Assembly (NCBI RefSeq): GCF_001940245.1 | Contig: NZ_MJIG01000005.1 | Coordinates: 1 to 64,000, forward strand | Source of the DNA: Anaerostipes sp. 992a | GTDB taxonomy: Bacteria; Bacillota; Clostridia; Lachnospirales; Lachnospiraceae | Reading direction: 5' to 3' | DNA: 64,000 nt | Shown here: positions 29,397 through 39,120 of the stretch, piece by piece | Layout: each line of letters opens with the position of its first letter | Position numbering within the stretch: the first letter of the stretch is position 1 | Translations under genes and position numbers: made by a program | Notes under the pieces: generated by a model | What the model was told of the DNA's origin: nothing | The model's database searches: none | Seen by the model: only the letters and a program-made list of their open reading frames with translations

Positions 29397-30884
29397 ATGG
29401 GAAAAAAGAAAAGAAGAATACTCAGTTTGATTCTTACGTTGACTATGGTCTGCAGTGTGCTCATGATGCCAACTTCGGTACAGGCAGATCCTCTGATGTC
29501 TTTGAAAGGGGATTATGATGCAGTCAGCCCAATTACCATTCAGGATAACAAAGGAAAGATCAAGGGTTCTATACCGGAGGGCGAATCTGAATTTACGATT
29601 TACTTCCGGTTAAAAGAGCCAAGAGAGATAGAACTGATACCAAAGATTCAATATACAAGCAAGGACACGGAATATAATAAGCTTATTGGAGATTTGGAAA
29701 GTACGGCTACGCTTTATCATGATGGAAAAAAATATCGATGCTATCAGAAACTGGAGGGAAATGATCCATTTTCCAAGCTGGAGAAGAAGACAGCAGTGCT
29801 TACGATGAAGAATCGGACCAGTGCGGTACAGGCATATTGTTATTTTAAGCAATTGTTACCGGCAGGAGAGTATGAACTGGTGTATTCTATGCCAGAGCAG
29901 GTTACTATGGGAGCCAGGGTGTTGTTAGAGTATAGTTTTACTGCTCTGAAAGAGGCACATGATTATTATGGAACCATGATCGATAGTAATACACAAAAAA
30001 CAGCCAGAAAGATAAAGGTTCCATATAATTATGAAGATGATATGTCTCATATTGGTATTTTGACACATGAGAAAGGAGAGGTCTACTGGTATAAGATGGT
30101 GCTTCCAGGGGAAAGAAAATTTACTTTTGATCTGGAGTATGCTTTGTATGACAGCAATAAAAGAATTAAGATTGCAGTTATCAATGCAGCTACAGGGAAG
30201 ATAGAGAAGACCTATGTGGCAAAGACCACAGGAGAATGGGATTTTGGAGAAGGAATCATCGAGGGGATGTATGACAATGGATCTTTTTGGGATAATACCG
30301 GTCTTTTATTAAAGAAAGGAACCTACTATGTTAAGATCACAGCTGATGAGACAGATACAGATGCAAGCTTTACATTCACTCCTTATGTCAGCAGAGCACA
30401 GGAACCGACGGTGACTTATTGGGCACTTGGCAAGAAGGTCGTAAAGGGAACCTGTCAGGAACCTGGCGGACGAATGTATGCATTGATCAATGGAAAGAAA
30501 TATAAATCAAAAGAAAAGATAGGTTCTGATGGAAAATTTTCGATTTCTATTCCAAAGGTGAAAGCGGGAACAAAATTCGATGTTTATGTTATTGATGCAA
30601 AAGGATATTATGGCAATGCAAAAACAGTTACCGTACAAGCCATTCCAGCACCTCCGAAGGTAACTGCCTGCAAGAGTGGAACGAAGAACATTAAGGGGAG
30701 CACATTTGCTTATTCAACAGTAACTGTTACTTATAATGGCAAAACATATAAAGCCAATACAGGAAAGAACAAGAGCTTTGTGATCGCAACAGATACCACA
30801 TTGAAAAAGGGTAAGAAATTTACCATTAAAGTACGTAGAAGCTCTGGTAACGTGTCAAAGACGAAGACATATACGATCAAGTAG
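29397..30884 (+). CDS. Exported Ig-like protein, paralogue 1
   Basis: 495 aa with a Sec signal (RRILSLILTLTMVCSVLMM) and likely cleavage after VQA near residue 31. The middle (about 60-330) is beta-rich, ending in a PPC-like segment (LKKGTYYVKITADETD). Two tandem Ig-like (Big_6-type) units close the protein, about residues 338-417 (TYWALGKKVVKG) and 418-495 (SGTKNIKG, SGNVSKTKTYTIK). The next two genes encode the same layout. Probably a secreted surface or matrix protein; ligand unknown. Confidence 0.8.
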   Translation: MGKKKRRILSLILTLTMVCSVLMMPTSVQADPLMSLKGDYDAVSPITIQDNKGKIKGSIPEGESEFTIYFRLKEPREIELIPKIQYTSKDTEYNKLIGDLESTATLYHDGKKYRCYQKLEGNDPFSKLEKKTAVLTMKNRTSAVQAYCYFKQLLPAGEYELVYSMPEQVTMGARVLLEYSFTALKEAHDYYGTMIDSNTQKTARKIKVPYNYEDDMSHIGILTHEKGEVYWYKMVLPGERKFTFDLEYALYDSNKRIKIAVINAATGKIEKTYVAKTTGEWDFGEGIIEGMYDNGSFWDNTGLLLKKGTYYVKITADETDTDASFTFTPYVSRAQEPTVTYWALGKKVVKGTCQEPGGRMYALINGKKYKSKEKIGSDGKFSISIPKVKAGTKFDVYVIDAKGYYGNAKTVTVQAIPAPPKVTACKSGTKNIKGSTFAYSTVTVTYNGKTYKANTGKNKSFVIATDTTLKKGKKFTIKVRRSSGNVSKTKTYTIK

Positions 30885-30898
30885 AAAGGAAGGTCGAC

Positions 30899-32422
30899 AT
30901 GAAGAAACAGATGGTATATAAGTGGCTTTCCGGATGCTTAGCCCTGATCATGCTGGCAGGCTGTATCAGTCTTGGAAGCGAATCCACCGTGTCCGCCAGG
31001 AAGAAGTGTGATCAGCTTCCTGAAATGACAGAGGAACAGATTCAGGCAGCACAGGAGAGCCTGGAAGAAGATGATTTTACAACAGAAAGCGGAAGTTACA
31101 TCGATGCAGCAGCCATAAAAGATGATAACTTGATAGAATTGAAGGGAAAGGCACAGCCTGGAGAACATATCTATACGGTAAAGATGAATTTGACCAAAAC
31201 AGTAATTTTGTTAGGAACACCTATGATCCAGTATGCACAGAAGGACGTGAAGGACAAGACAAAGTTTACTTTAGAAAAAGAAGGCAAGGTTGTTTCTTTG
31301 TATCAGATATATTCTGGAGAAACGCCATTTGATGAACTGAACGCAAAGACAGATTCTATTATGCTGCCAAATCATGTAGATGCCAACACGCCATATTATA
31401 TGATAGAGCAGATTTTAAACCCGGGCACTTATACATTTACGTTTGAGATCCCAGAGAAGGCGACGGATGGAGCGAAGATCTACCTTGGTCTGGAAGGTAG
31501 TGTTATGATTGATGAGGAACAGGCCGCTAACACGAAGGCAACAGCCAGAGAGATTCCGGTTCCAACAATTAATAAATATAATCATATGACATATGATGAG
31601 GCTTTCAGCAGTGGAGCTGGATATATGGCAGGAGAAGAGAAGGAATACTGGTATACATTTACGCTTCCGGCAGACAGATATGTGGAATTGGATATGACAT
31701 GTATTGTCTTTAATACGAAAAAGACGGCAGTCTTAACGTTATATTATCCGGATGGCACGGAAAAGGTATATAAAGGAATTGTGGAAACAGACAAAGATGC
31801 AGACGGAGAATCTGATCTGATTTCTCTATCTAATATGGAATTTTCAAAAAAACTGAAAAAGGGAACTTATTATATAAAGGTGACACCAGGGGATCACTTA
31901 GGTGACGGACTTTTTCAATTGGATGTGGACCTTCCACGTGCAGCGATACCGAAAGTGACCTATTGGGCACTTGGGAAAAAAATAGTAAAAGGAACAGGGG
32001 AACCGGGCTCCAAGGCTTATGCTAAGGTGAATGGAAAGACCTATTATGCCAAAAAGAAGACTACATCGGATGGAAAATTCTCTATTCCGATTCCAGCAGT
32101 AAAGGCGGGAACGAAGATTGCGGTCAGAGTAAAAGATAGTCTGGGAGTATCCAGCCGTTCCAAAACGGTTACAGTGCGAAAAATTCCGAAGAAACCAACG
32201 CTGACTGAATACAAAGCCGGAACGAAAAAAATCAGCGGAAAGTGTGTTTATGATGGCACAGTGACCATAAAATACAACGGAAAAACTTATAAGGTAAAAT
32301 CCAGCAAAAAAGGAAAATTTACAGTAAAGACAGCAGCATTAAAATCAGGTAGAACAGTGAAGGTCTTTGTAAGGGACATTTCCGGAAATGTATCAAAGAC
32401 AAGAACTTATAAGATTAAATAA
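30899..32422 (+). CDS. Lipoprotein with Ig-like tail, paralogue 2
   Basis: 507 aa. The signal ends in LIMLAGC, a lipobox with Cys near residue 22, so unlike its two neighbours this copy should be membrane-anchored. An acidic stretch follows (EEQIQAAQESLEEDDF), then the shared central domain and two Ig-like units at about 350-430 (TYWALGKKIVKG) and 431-507 (AGTKKISG, SGNVSKTRTYKIK). Fourteen bases separate it from paralogue 1; the three genes look co-transcribed. Confidence 0.8.
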   Translation: MKKQMVYKWLSGCLALIMLAGCISLGSESTVSARKKCDQLPEMTEEQIQAAQESLEEDDFTTESGSYIDAAAIKDDNLIELKGKAQPGEHIYTVKMNLTKTVILLGTPMIQYAQKDVKDKTKFTLEKEGKVVSLYQIYSGETPFDELNAKTDSIMLPNHVDANTPYYMIEQILNPGTYTFTFEIPEKATDGAKIYLGLEGSVMIDEEQAANTKATAREIPVPTINKYNHMTYDEAFSSGAGYMAGEEKEYWYTFTLPADRYVELDMTCIVFNTKKTAVLTLYYPDGTEKVYKGIVETDKDADGESDLISLSNMEFSKKLKKGTYYIKVTPGDHLGDGLFQLDVDLPRAAIPKVTYWALGKKIVKGTGEPGSKAYAKVNGKTYYAKKKTTSDGKFSIPIPAVKAGTKIAVRVKDSLGVSSRSKTVTVRKIPKKPTLTEYKAGTKKISGKCVYDGTVTIKYNGKTYKVKSSKKGKFTVKTAALKSGRTVKVFVRDISGNVSKTRTYKIK

Positions 32423-32436
32423 GAGACAGAGGTGGA

Positions 32437-33948
32437 ATGATGAAGAAAGGAATGCGGATCATAGCATATCTGATAGCCGTAGTCATGATATTGACTGGGC
32501 TATTTGGATGGGGCAGCAGTGAGGTACAGGCTGCCGTCAAGAAGGAAACCATGACATCTGCACAGAAGATGCCATTCCAGAAGAATCGAAAGAAAGCCTT
32601 TGACACTCCATCCGGATATGTCATTGGAGAGAGTGTTTTCGATAGAAATGAGGTGAAAGGTGTTGTGAAGGAGGGGGAGACGGTCTATGAGATGGAAACG
32701 ACCCTGGCAGTGCCTCATGGAGTTTCTATGTGGCCTCTGGTAAATTATAATAAAACGGACGATGAGGAATATAATGCATCCATCGAGGATCTAACTTCTG
32801 ATTTTCAGATTACGAAGGATGGAGAGCCTGTGGAATTTTATCAATACGATGATCAGATCAGTGAATTTGATGAGAATGATCAGAGGGTTTCTCAGATGAA
32901 GTTAAATGATTACGTAGATGGATATGTGACAAGCTATATAGCAAATGCAATTTTGAATTCTGGAACGTATAAGTTTACTATTACTTTGCCAAAAGAAGTA
33001 ACAAAAGGAGCGAGAATTTATTTTCTGACCACAGGGGTGACCTTGAATGATAAGTATATCAGTCTGAATCGTCAGAATACAAAAGAAGAAGCGATAAAGC
33101 TGAAAGTACCAAGAGACGGTTATGATGATAAACTCCTTATAGGAATCTTTCAGCAGGGAAGCAGCAATACATTCTGGTATAAATTCACATTACCAGCCAA
33201 AAGATATGTCATCTTTTCTACAGAAGGTATGCAGTTTACAGAGGATACAGCTTTTGATCTGACACTATATCAGCCGGATGGAACGACCAAGGTATATCAT
33301 TCCGATCCAAACTATAATAGCACCAGTGAGGACAATGGTGATGGATGGTATTGGACCGGTGCTGGAATCAAAAGAAGATTAGAAAAAGGAACCTATTATG
33401 TGAAGTTACAGGCGACGAAAGATGTGGATGGATATTATTTTGCAGGGGTGGATCTCAGAGGACCAGCTTCTCCGAATGTAACTTACTGGGCAATTGGGAA
33501 AAGGATTGTAAAAGGAACGGCAGAGGAAGGCTCCAGAGCATATGCAGTGATCAATAAGAAAACTTATAAAGCAGCTAAGAAGACGGACAGTAAAGGAAAA
33601 TTTTCCATTAAAATACCAAATGTAAAAGCAGGGACCAAGATTAAGGTTTATATCAAAGATGCAGCCGGAGTAAAGAGTTATTCTACGGAGGTGGTCGTGC
33701 GAAAGATTCCGAAGGCACCAACAGCTACTTTATATAAAAAGGGAACAAAAACCATTCGAGGAAGAGCATTGGCCTATGGAACGGTAAAGATCGTTTATAA
33801 TGGAAAGACTTATCGAAAGGAAGCGAATTGGAATAACAGGTTTACCATAAAGACCAAAGATACCTTAAAGTCTGGAAAGAAATTCCGTATTTCCGTGACA
33901 GATGAATCTGGTAATGTATCTAAGACAAGAACATACAAAATTAAATAA
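32437..33948 (+). CDS. Exported Ig-like protein, paralogue 3
   Basis: 503 aa with a signal peptide (IIAYLIAVVMILTGLFGW) and likely cleavage after VQA near residue 33. The central domain aligns with the two preceding proteins (GTYKFTITLPKEVTKGARIYF, LEKGTYYVKLQA). Ig-like units occupy about 346-425 (TYWAIGKRIVKG) and 426-503 (KGTKTIRG, SGNVSKTRTYKIK). The tail is strongly basic. It starts 15 bases after paralogue 2 and is followed by a terminator. Confidence 0.8.
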   Translation: MMKKGMRIIAYLIAVVMILTGLFGWGSSEVQAAVKKETMTSAQKMPFQKNRKKAFDTPSGYVIGESVFDRNEVKGVVKEGETVYEMETTLAVPHGVSMWPLVNYNKTDDEEYNASIEDLTSDFQITKDGEPVEFYQYDDQISEFDENDQRVSQMKLNDYVDGYVTSYIANAILNSGTYKFTITLPKEVTKGARIYFLTTGVTLNDKYISLNRQNTKEEAIKLKVPRDGYDDKLLIGIFQQGSSNTFWYKFTLPAKRYVIFSTEGMQFTEDTAFDLTLYQPDGTTKVYHSDPNYNSTSEDNGDGWYWTGAGIKRRLEKGTYYVKLQATKDVDGYYFAGVDLRGPASPNVTYWAIGKRIVKGTAEEGSRAYAVINKKTYKAAKKTDSKGKFSIKIPNVKAGTKIKVYIKDAAGVKSYSTEVVVRKIPKAPTATLYKKGTKTIRGRALAYGTVKIVYNGKTYRKEANWNNRFTIKTKDTLKSGKKFRISVTDESGNVSKTRTYKIK

Positions 33949-33960
33949 TTAAGAGGAAGG

Positions 33961-33999
33961 GCTTCTCTGTATGCATGCCATATGGAGAAGTTTTCTTTT
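33961..33999 (+). terminator. Terminator after the triplet
   Basis: CTTCTC and GAGAAG extended inward by T-G, G-T and three further pairs around GCATGCC, then TTTTCTTTT. Confidence 0.75.
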
Positions 34000-34073
34000 C
34001 GTTGCAATTCAATGATAGGACAGGTATAATACCTGTATTGAATGGAAGTTTTCTATAACAGGAGAAGTAAAGA

Positions 34074-34796
34074 ATGAGAAAGAACATGACACAGGAAATG
34101 GCGGATCAGATTGGCTGTGAATATGAGATCATTCCTCCGATGGATGAGGCCAGTCAGGTGCTGAAGGTTTATGAGGAAGCCAAAGAAGACGGAAAGCAAA
34201 AGGGCTATGTTCCGATACTGGTGGTACCAGATCAGGAGCTTTTGAATAGAATGAAAGAGGCAGAAGAACCAGAATATTATTTGAAGGAATATAAAAAACA
34301 CGATGGAAAAGAAATCCTGAATGGATATCTGGCAGAGATCAAAGCATATCTGGAAAAGCAGGGCGAGCCATGGGAAGAAGTGGTCAGTGATGTGGAACGA
34401 GGGGAAGGCATGAATGAATTTATTGGATTTATGCCGGATGACTGGGATTCTACTTTGGAAGTGATTCTTGCTAAAATACCGACGGAACATCCATGGGAGG
34501 TATTTGCCTGGGTACCCATGGGAGGATGGAATGAGTGCCCGCCTACGGAATACATTATGGCAGTGATGAAATACTGGGTGGAGACATACGGTTTGGAACC
34601 GGTGGTTATTGCACAAGATATGATTGAAGGAAGAGTGCCGCAAAGACCTGAGACTGCACAAGAGGCAGTTGCCATTGGAGAAGAGCAATATGCATTTTGT
34701 CCGGATATCGTAGAGCAATGTTGTGGCGATGCGACGATAGGACAGTTAGCGGATACTCTGATGAAATCAGATGTATGGTTTTTTTGGTGGGATTAG
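34074..34796 (+). CDS. DUF4253 protein
   Basis: The 240-aa cytosolic protein ends with the DUF4253 pattern: AVMKYWVETYGLEPVVIAQDMIE, EEQYAFCPDIV and the terminal WFFWWD. The first 110 residues are acidic and less conserved. The function of DUF4253 is not known; relatives occur singly or in polymorphic-toxin immunity-like settings. Here no toxin gene is adjacent. AGGAGAAG precedes the start. Confidence 0.85.
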   Translation: MRKNMTQEMADQIGCEYEIIPPMDEASQVLKVYEEAKEDGKQKGYVPILVVPDQELLNRMKEAEEPEYYLKEYKKHDGKEILNGYLAEIKAYLEKQGEPWEEVVSDVERGEGMNEFIGFMPDDWDSTLEVILAKIPTEHPWEVFAWVPMGGWNECPPTEYIMAVMKYWVETYGLEPVVIAQDMIEGRVPQRPETAQEAVAIGEEQYAFCPDIVEQCCGDATIGQLADTLMKSDVWFFWWD

Positions 34797-34822
34797 AAAA
34801 GACAGAAATGGGAGAAGTAGAA

Positions 34823-35590
34823 ATGATATTTGAAACACATGCACATTTTGATGACGATGCATTTAAAGAGGATCGGGATGCATTGTTATCTTCTATGGAA
34901 GAAGGAGGAATTACGACCATTGTCAATATTTCTTCCGACAAAAAGAGCATTGAGGATACACTTGCCTTGACTAGAAAATATCCGTTTGTCTACGGAGCAG
35001 TGGGCATTCATCCATGTGATACGGAAGGATTAACGGAGGCGGACCTTGCATATATCCGCAATGCCAGCCGTCAGGATAAGATTTTGGCCATTGGAGAGAT
35101 TGGGCTGGATTATTATTGGGACGAGCCAGACAGAGCTATTCAGAAAAAATGGTTTGAGGCCCAGATGGAATTAGCAAGGGAAGAGAAACTTCCAGTCGTG
35201 ATTCATAGCCGAGACGCGGCGAAGGATACGGTGGATATGATGAAGGCATTAAGGGCAGAGGACATTGGTGGAGTCGTACACTGTTATTCCTATTCCAAGG
35301 AGTTGGCCAAGACATTTCTGGATATGGGATTTTATATTGGAGTTGGAGGCGTTGTGACTTTTAAAAATGCAAGAAAGCTGAAGGAAGCAGTAGAATATAT
35401 TCCTTTGGACCGAATCGTATTGGAGACGGATAGTCCATATCTGGCACCGGAGCCAAATCGGGGCAAGAGAAATTCCTCTTTAAATTTGCCTTATGTTGCG
35501 CAGCAGATTGCTGATTTAAAAGGAACCTCTTATGAAGAGGTGGTAATGGTAACACGAAAAAATGCAGAAACACTTTATAGAATGGGATAA
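34823..35590 (+). CDS. tatD: TatD-family metal-dependent nuclease
   Basis: 255 aa. The family opening FETHAHFDDDAF gives the first metal ligands (His-x-His). GAVGIHPCD, IGEIGLDYYWD with a metal-ligand Glu, VIHSRDA, HCYS and ETDSPYLAPEPNRGKRN follow in order. TatD acts as a Mg2+-dependent 3'-5' DNase and may remove damaged ends. The ATG at 34823 matches the family start and has GGAGAAG before it. It abuts rsmA, a common gene pair. Confidence 0.93.
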   Translation: MIFETHAHFDDDAFKEDRDALLSSMEEGGITTIVNISSDKKSIEDTLALTRKYPFVYGAVGIHPCDTEGLTEADLAYIRNASRQDKILAIGEIGLDYYWDEPDRAIQKKWFEAQMELAREEKLPVVIHSRDAAKDTVDMMKALRAEDIGGVVHCYSYSKELAKTFLDMGFYIGVGGVVTFKNARKLKEAVEYIPLDRIVLETDSPYLAPEPNRGKRNSSLNLPYVAQQIADLKGTSYEEVVMVTRKNAETLYRMG

Positions 35591-36457
35591 ATGATGATGA
35601 ATGATAAATTAAGCAACCCTCAGAAAACCATAGAAATTATTAAAAAATATGACTTTGCATTTCAGAAAAAATATGGGCAGAATTTTCTGATCGATGCCCA
35701 TGTGCTGGATAAGATCATTGCTGCGGCAGATGTGGGACCAGAAGATTTTGTTCTGGAAATTGGTCCTGGAATTGGAACTATGACTCAGTATCTGGCAGAA
35801 CATGCAAGGGAAGTGGCAGCGGTAGAGATTGATACGCATCTAATTCCTATTCTTGAAGATACGCTGCAGGACTATGACAATGTGACGATTATCAACGAAG
35901 ATATCTTAAAGCTGGATATGAACGCATTGGCTCAAGAAAAGAATCAGGGAAGACCGATCAAGGTCGTGGCCAATCTGCCATATTATATTACAACCCCGAT
36001 TATCATGGGCTTGTTTGAAAGTGGAGTTCCGGTGGAAAATATTACGGTTATGGTACAGAAGGAAGTGGCAGACCGCATGCAGGTTGGACCTGGAACGAAG
36101 GATTATGGAGCACTTTCTCTGGCTGTCCAATATTATGCCGAACCGTATCTGGTAGCCAATGTACCTCCAAATTGCTTTATGCCAAGACCGAAGGTAGGAT
36201 CTGCAGTTATTCGTCTGACCAGACATAAAGAAAAGCCGGTACAGGTAAAAGATGAAAACTTCATGTTCCGCCTGATACGTGCATCCTTTAATCAGAGAAG
36301 AAAAACACTGCAGAACGGACTGAATAATTGTGCAGAGCTTGCGGTAACCAAAGCGCAGGTAGTGGAAGCCTTAGAAAAGATGGGACTTCCAGCTACGGTA
36401 CGCGGAGAAAAGCTGACGCTGGAACAATTTGCCCAGCTTAGTGACTTATTGTCATGA
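35591..36457 (+). CDS. rsmA: 16S rRNA A1518/A1519 dimethyltransferase
   Basis: 288 aa, KsgA/RsmA family. It dimethylates two adenines in helix 45 of 16S rRNA late in 30S assembly, using SAM. The KKYGQNFLID opening, SAM loop EIGPGIGTMT near residue 56, and catalytic NLPYYITTPII near 125 are present. The end overlaps the convergent downstream gene by 20 bases. Confidence 0.96.
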   Translation: MMMNDKLSNPQKTIEIIKKYDFAFQKKYGQNFLIDAHVLDKIIAAADVGPEDFVLEIGPGIGTMTQYLAEHAREVAAVEIDTHLIPILEDTLQDYDNVTIINEDILKLDMNALAQEKNQGRPIKVVANLPYYITTPIIMGLFESGVPVENITVMVQKEVADRMQVGPGTKDYGALSLAVQYYAEPYLVANVPPNCFMPRPKVGSAVIRLTRHKEKPVQVKDENFMFRLIRASFNQRRKTLQNGLNNCAELAVTKAQVVEALEKMGLPATVRGEKLTLEQFAQLSDLLS

Positions 36458-37322
36458 TCCAATAACCAAAATTGCCGGTTTTTAAGTTTTTTTTCGGTAT
36501 AGTAATAAATTCGGGAAAGCCAAATAAATGAGCGACGAAGTTTCGCTGATTGCTGAAGACACCAGGGATGCCAACATAATAGCTGTTGGTCAGTTTCTTT
36601 CGGCCAAGTACAAGATGTCCATAGCTTTGTACCTGCATTTTCAAAAATCCATTGCCGCTTAAATCCTTTGGCAGGAAAGGTAAAGAAGGAATATCATCAA
36701 AATGAATTTTAATGCAGTCAGAATAATCTGGGGTCAGAACAGGCTCAAGCTTTGGAAAATGTTCCCATACTTCATCAGGAGAAGGGAGGACTTCTTCTTT
36801 TGTAGAGGAAGACGTTGATGGCAAGGTCTCCTTGGATGTAGCTGCTTCAGATGAAATATCTGCTTCTTCAGGAAAAGGAGTCTGTTCATGAAGAGACAGA
36901 GCTTCGATATATTCTTCCAGCTGTGGCGGTCTGGTATGTGGCTTTTCAAACAGACGGAGATTGATGGAATTTTCCTTCCATTGAGATCCGTAAAAATGGT
37001 GATCGTCATAATAGAATAGAATACCATCCATATCGATCAGAGGCGGACAGTTCTGAAACACCTCATCGGTACGGAAGGTTTCCTTATATTCATAATGACG
37101 GGGAACCTCTTTGATTTCATCCCACGGAATGCCAAGCATTTTTCCGTGGTCATAATAATAAAAGTAAAGGGTTAACAGAGGAAGACTTTGTGCGGTATTC
37201 AGGGTAAAGGAAATCTTTAGCTGCTGATCTCTTGTTTCTACACGGGCAAATCCCACATTGTTACCCCGGATTCCATTCTTGTATTCGTAGAGATAGGATA
37301 CAATACGCTGATATTCGGACAA
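36438..37322 (-). CDS. DUF6128-like protein
   Basis: 294 aa. The N-terminal (about 1-115) and C-terminal (about 225-294) parts are conserved-looking, tied by a Ser/Pro/Glu linker (about 150-190). The opening SEYQRIVSYLYEYKNGIRGNNVGFA resembles what I recall as DUF6128, frequent in Lachnospiraceae; I cannot check it. The C-terminal VGIPGVFSNQRNFVAHLFGFPEF is the most distinctive segment. No signal peptide. Function unknown. Its 3' end interlocks with rsmA. Confidence 0.7.
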   Translation of the reverse strand: MSEYQRIVSYLYEYKNGIRGNNVGFARVETRDQQLKISFTLNTAQSLPLLTLYFYYYDHGKMLGIPWDEIKEVPRHYEYKETFRTDEVFQNCPPLIDMDGILFYYDDHHFYGSQWKENSINLRLFEKPHTRPPQLEEYIEALSLHEQTPFPEEADISSEAATSKETLPSTSSSTKEEVLPSPDEVWEHFPKLEPVLTPDYSDCIKIHFDDIPSLPFLPKDLSGNGFLKMQVQSYGHLVLGRKKLTNSYYVGIPGVFSNQRNFVAHLFGFPEFITIPKKNLKTGNFGYWIMTISH

Positions 37323-37395
37323 CTTTCTTACTCCTTTTTGCTTTTATTTTATGAAGTGGAGAAGGAAAATATGTCTTTATGAAGGAGTAAAACTT

Positions 37396-37890
37396 ATGAC
37401 ACAAGAGGAACGATATATGAAAGAAGCCATGAAACAGGCAAAAAAGGCATATGCCATCGGAGATGTACCCATTGGATGTGTCATCGTCTATGAGGATAAG
37501 ATCATAGCCAGAGGGTATAATAAAAGAAATAAGAATAAAACGACATTGGCCCATGCGGAACTGCTGGCCATGGCAAAGGCAAGTAAGAAGCTTGGCGACT
37601 GGCGGCTGGAAGGCTGTACCATGTATGTGACTTTAGAACCATGTCAGATGTGTGCAGGAGCCATTGTGCAGGCACGAATTTCCAAGGTGGTGATAGGGAG
37701 TATGAATCCAAAAGCCGGCTGTGCAGGCTCTATTATCAATCTTCTCCAGATGAAGCAGTTTAACCATCAGGTGGAAATGGAAACGGGAATTCTGGAAGAA
37801 GAGTGCTCAGAGATGCTGTCTCAATTCTTTAAAGAATTAAGACAGAAGAAAAAAGCAGAAAAACTAATTGACAAAAAAGCAGAAGTTTGA
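37396..37890 (+). CDS. tadA: tRNA-specific adenosine deaminase
   Basis: About 164 aa. It converts A34 to inosine in tRNA-Arg(ACG). The zinc site is HAE near residue 52 and PCQMCAGA near 82, with the catalytic Glu in HAE. AGGAG eight bases before ATG 37396 sets the start. SRP RNA follows directly, a gene order known from other Firmicutes. Confidence 0.92.
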   Translation: MTQEERYMKEAMKQAKKAYAIGDVPIGCVIVYEDKIIARGYNKRNKNKTTLAHAELLAMAKASKKLGDWRLEGCTMYVTLEPCQMCAGAIVQARISKVVIGSMNPKAGCAGSIINLLQMKQFNHQVEMETGILEEECSEMLSQFFKELRQKKKAEKLIDKKAEV

Positions 37891-37896
37891 TACTAT
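37868..37896 (+). promoter_or_regulatory. Strong promoter of the SRP RNA gene
   Basis: Perfect TTGACA, 17-base spacer, then TACTAT. It overlaps the last codons of tadA. Confidence 0.75.
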
Positions 37897-37937
37897 GTGA
37901 GGGTATGTTATGAAAACTTCATTTCATAGAGTGAGGG

Positions 37938-38078
37938 TTGCCCGGTATTGGTGACGTTGAAGCCTTGGTCTCATGCAATAGAACCTACGAACCGTGTCAG
38001 GTCGGGAACGAAGCAGCACTAAGTAGAACATTCTATGTGCCATGAGGTGGCCTGGGTGGAGTCACCTTTACCGGGCAG
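37938..38078 (+). ncRNA. ffs: Signal recognition particle RNA
   Basis: The ends pair over 16 positions (from GCCCGGTATTGGTGAC at 37940 to GTCACCTTTACCGGGC at 38076). The tip holds the Ffh-binding helix 8 sequence with GTCAGGTCGGGAACGAAGCAGC. With only this helix and no Alu half, it looks like the small bacterial form. Ends are approximate. The 220 bases after it hold no gene I can support. Confidence 0.9.
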
Positions 38079-38299
38079 CTCTTACAATTTGCATAAATGA
38101 TAAGACAGTTAACAGAGGTAAAAAATCCCAAACGTTTAAGAGAAAAGTGGGCAGGAGAAATTTTTGAAATGGGTTTCTTTTGTCTGCTTTTGCATTTATG
38201 GGAGAAAAGCATTGATTTGCAAATGGTTGTGAAATGAGCAATTTAAATGTTAATTTTTTTACAGATAGTGTTTTTAATCCAAGAAGGAGAGATTGATTC

Positions 38300-39001
38300 G
38301 TGGAAAAGTCTTACATGAAAATCATTAATTATGTGAAGAGGGAGATTTTGGCTGGGGCATTAAAACCAGGTGATCAGTTACTACCGGAGAGGGAATTGGC
38401 AGAAATTCTTGGTGTCAGCCGTAATTCTGTAAGAGAGGGATTGCGCACACTGGATAATATGGGGGTTATTAAGAGTTTTCACGGTTCTGGAAATTACATT
38501 GCGGGGAATTTTGAAGAGACATTAACGGAAGTTATGACATTCATGTATATGTTAAAGGATATGGATTATGATCATATTACAGAATTCCGTTATGCGTTAG
38601 AGTGGCAGGCGATGAACCTTGCAGTACGTCAGGCTACAGACCAGCAGAGACAGAAGATGCAGGAATATTATAAGAAGTTGATTACAGCGGATCGGGAAGA
38701 GACTCGGGTAAAATACGATAAGGCTATCCATTATCTTCTGGTACAGGCTTCAAAAAATGATTACATGATATCAAACTACAAAGCGTTAAATAATATTATG
38801 GATCGTTATATTCCTACGATGCGAGGCAAGATTATCGAGGGTATGAAAAGTGATGAACGTCTGATCAATGCTCATAGAAGAATTGTCGAAGGCTTCGTGG
38901 AAGGAAATTATCTAAAAGGACGTCAGGGGTTAAATCTTCATTTTCGTTATATTAAGGAATATAAAGATTATGAGGAAGTGCACAAAAATGGAATGGAATA
39001 A
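38300..39001 (+). CDS. lldR: FadR-type GntR regulator, probable lactate regulator
   Basis: 233 aa. The N-terminal winged helix (about 8-68) has REILAGALKPGDQLLPERELA and SRNSVREGLRTLDNMGVI; the C-terminal FCD ligand domain (about 88-225) has the EFRYALEWQAMNLA start and conserved His/Arg residues. FadR-subfamily repressors recognise TGGT-N3-ACCA. Exactly such sites occur twice just behind this gene and five times before the lactate permease 22 kb away, so I infer an LldR-like lactate repressor. The gene symbol is by inference. AAGGAGAG precedes ATG 38300. Confidence 0.82.
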   Translation: MEKSYMKIINYVKREILAGALKPGDQLLPERELAEILGVSRNSVREGLRTLDNMGVIKSFHGSGNYIAGNFEETLTEVMTFMYMLKDMDYDHITEFRYALEWQAMNLAVRQATDQQRQKMQEYYKKLITADREETRVKYDKAIHYLLVQASKNDYMISNYKALNNIMDRYIPTMRGKIIEGMKSDERLINAHRRIVEGFVEGNYLKGRQGLNLHFRYIKEYKDYEEVHKNGME

Positions 39002-39032
39002 TCGTCGATATTGTACAAAAAATATAAAAATA

Positions 39033-39061
39033 TTGACAGAAAAAAAGAAAGGTACTATAAT
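39033..39061 (+). promoter_or_regulatory. Perfect consensus promoter behind lldR
   Basis: TTGACA, exactly 17 bases, TATAAT. It lies in the gap after the GntR gene, and transcription should start near 39068, at the edge of an operator. Confidence 0.8.
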
Positions 39062-39070
39062 GTAATTATC

Positions 39071-39089
39071 AGATTGGTAGGACCAATAA
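39071..39089. promoter_or_regulatory. FadR/LldR-type operator 6
   Basis: ATTGG-TAGGA-CCAAT at 39073-39087, about ten bases after the -10 box, a position that would block initiation when bound. Confidence 0.75.
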
Positions 39090-39120
39090 AGGGATTACAC
39101 TTCGAATTATTTTTTCGAAA

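Noticed and set aside
34053-34718. A 221-codon minus-strand frame opposite the DUF4253 gene
   Set aside because: It is a mirror of a well-supported gene; the His/Phe/Leu-rich translation is typical of antisense frames.
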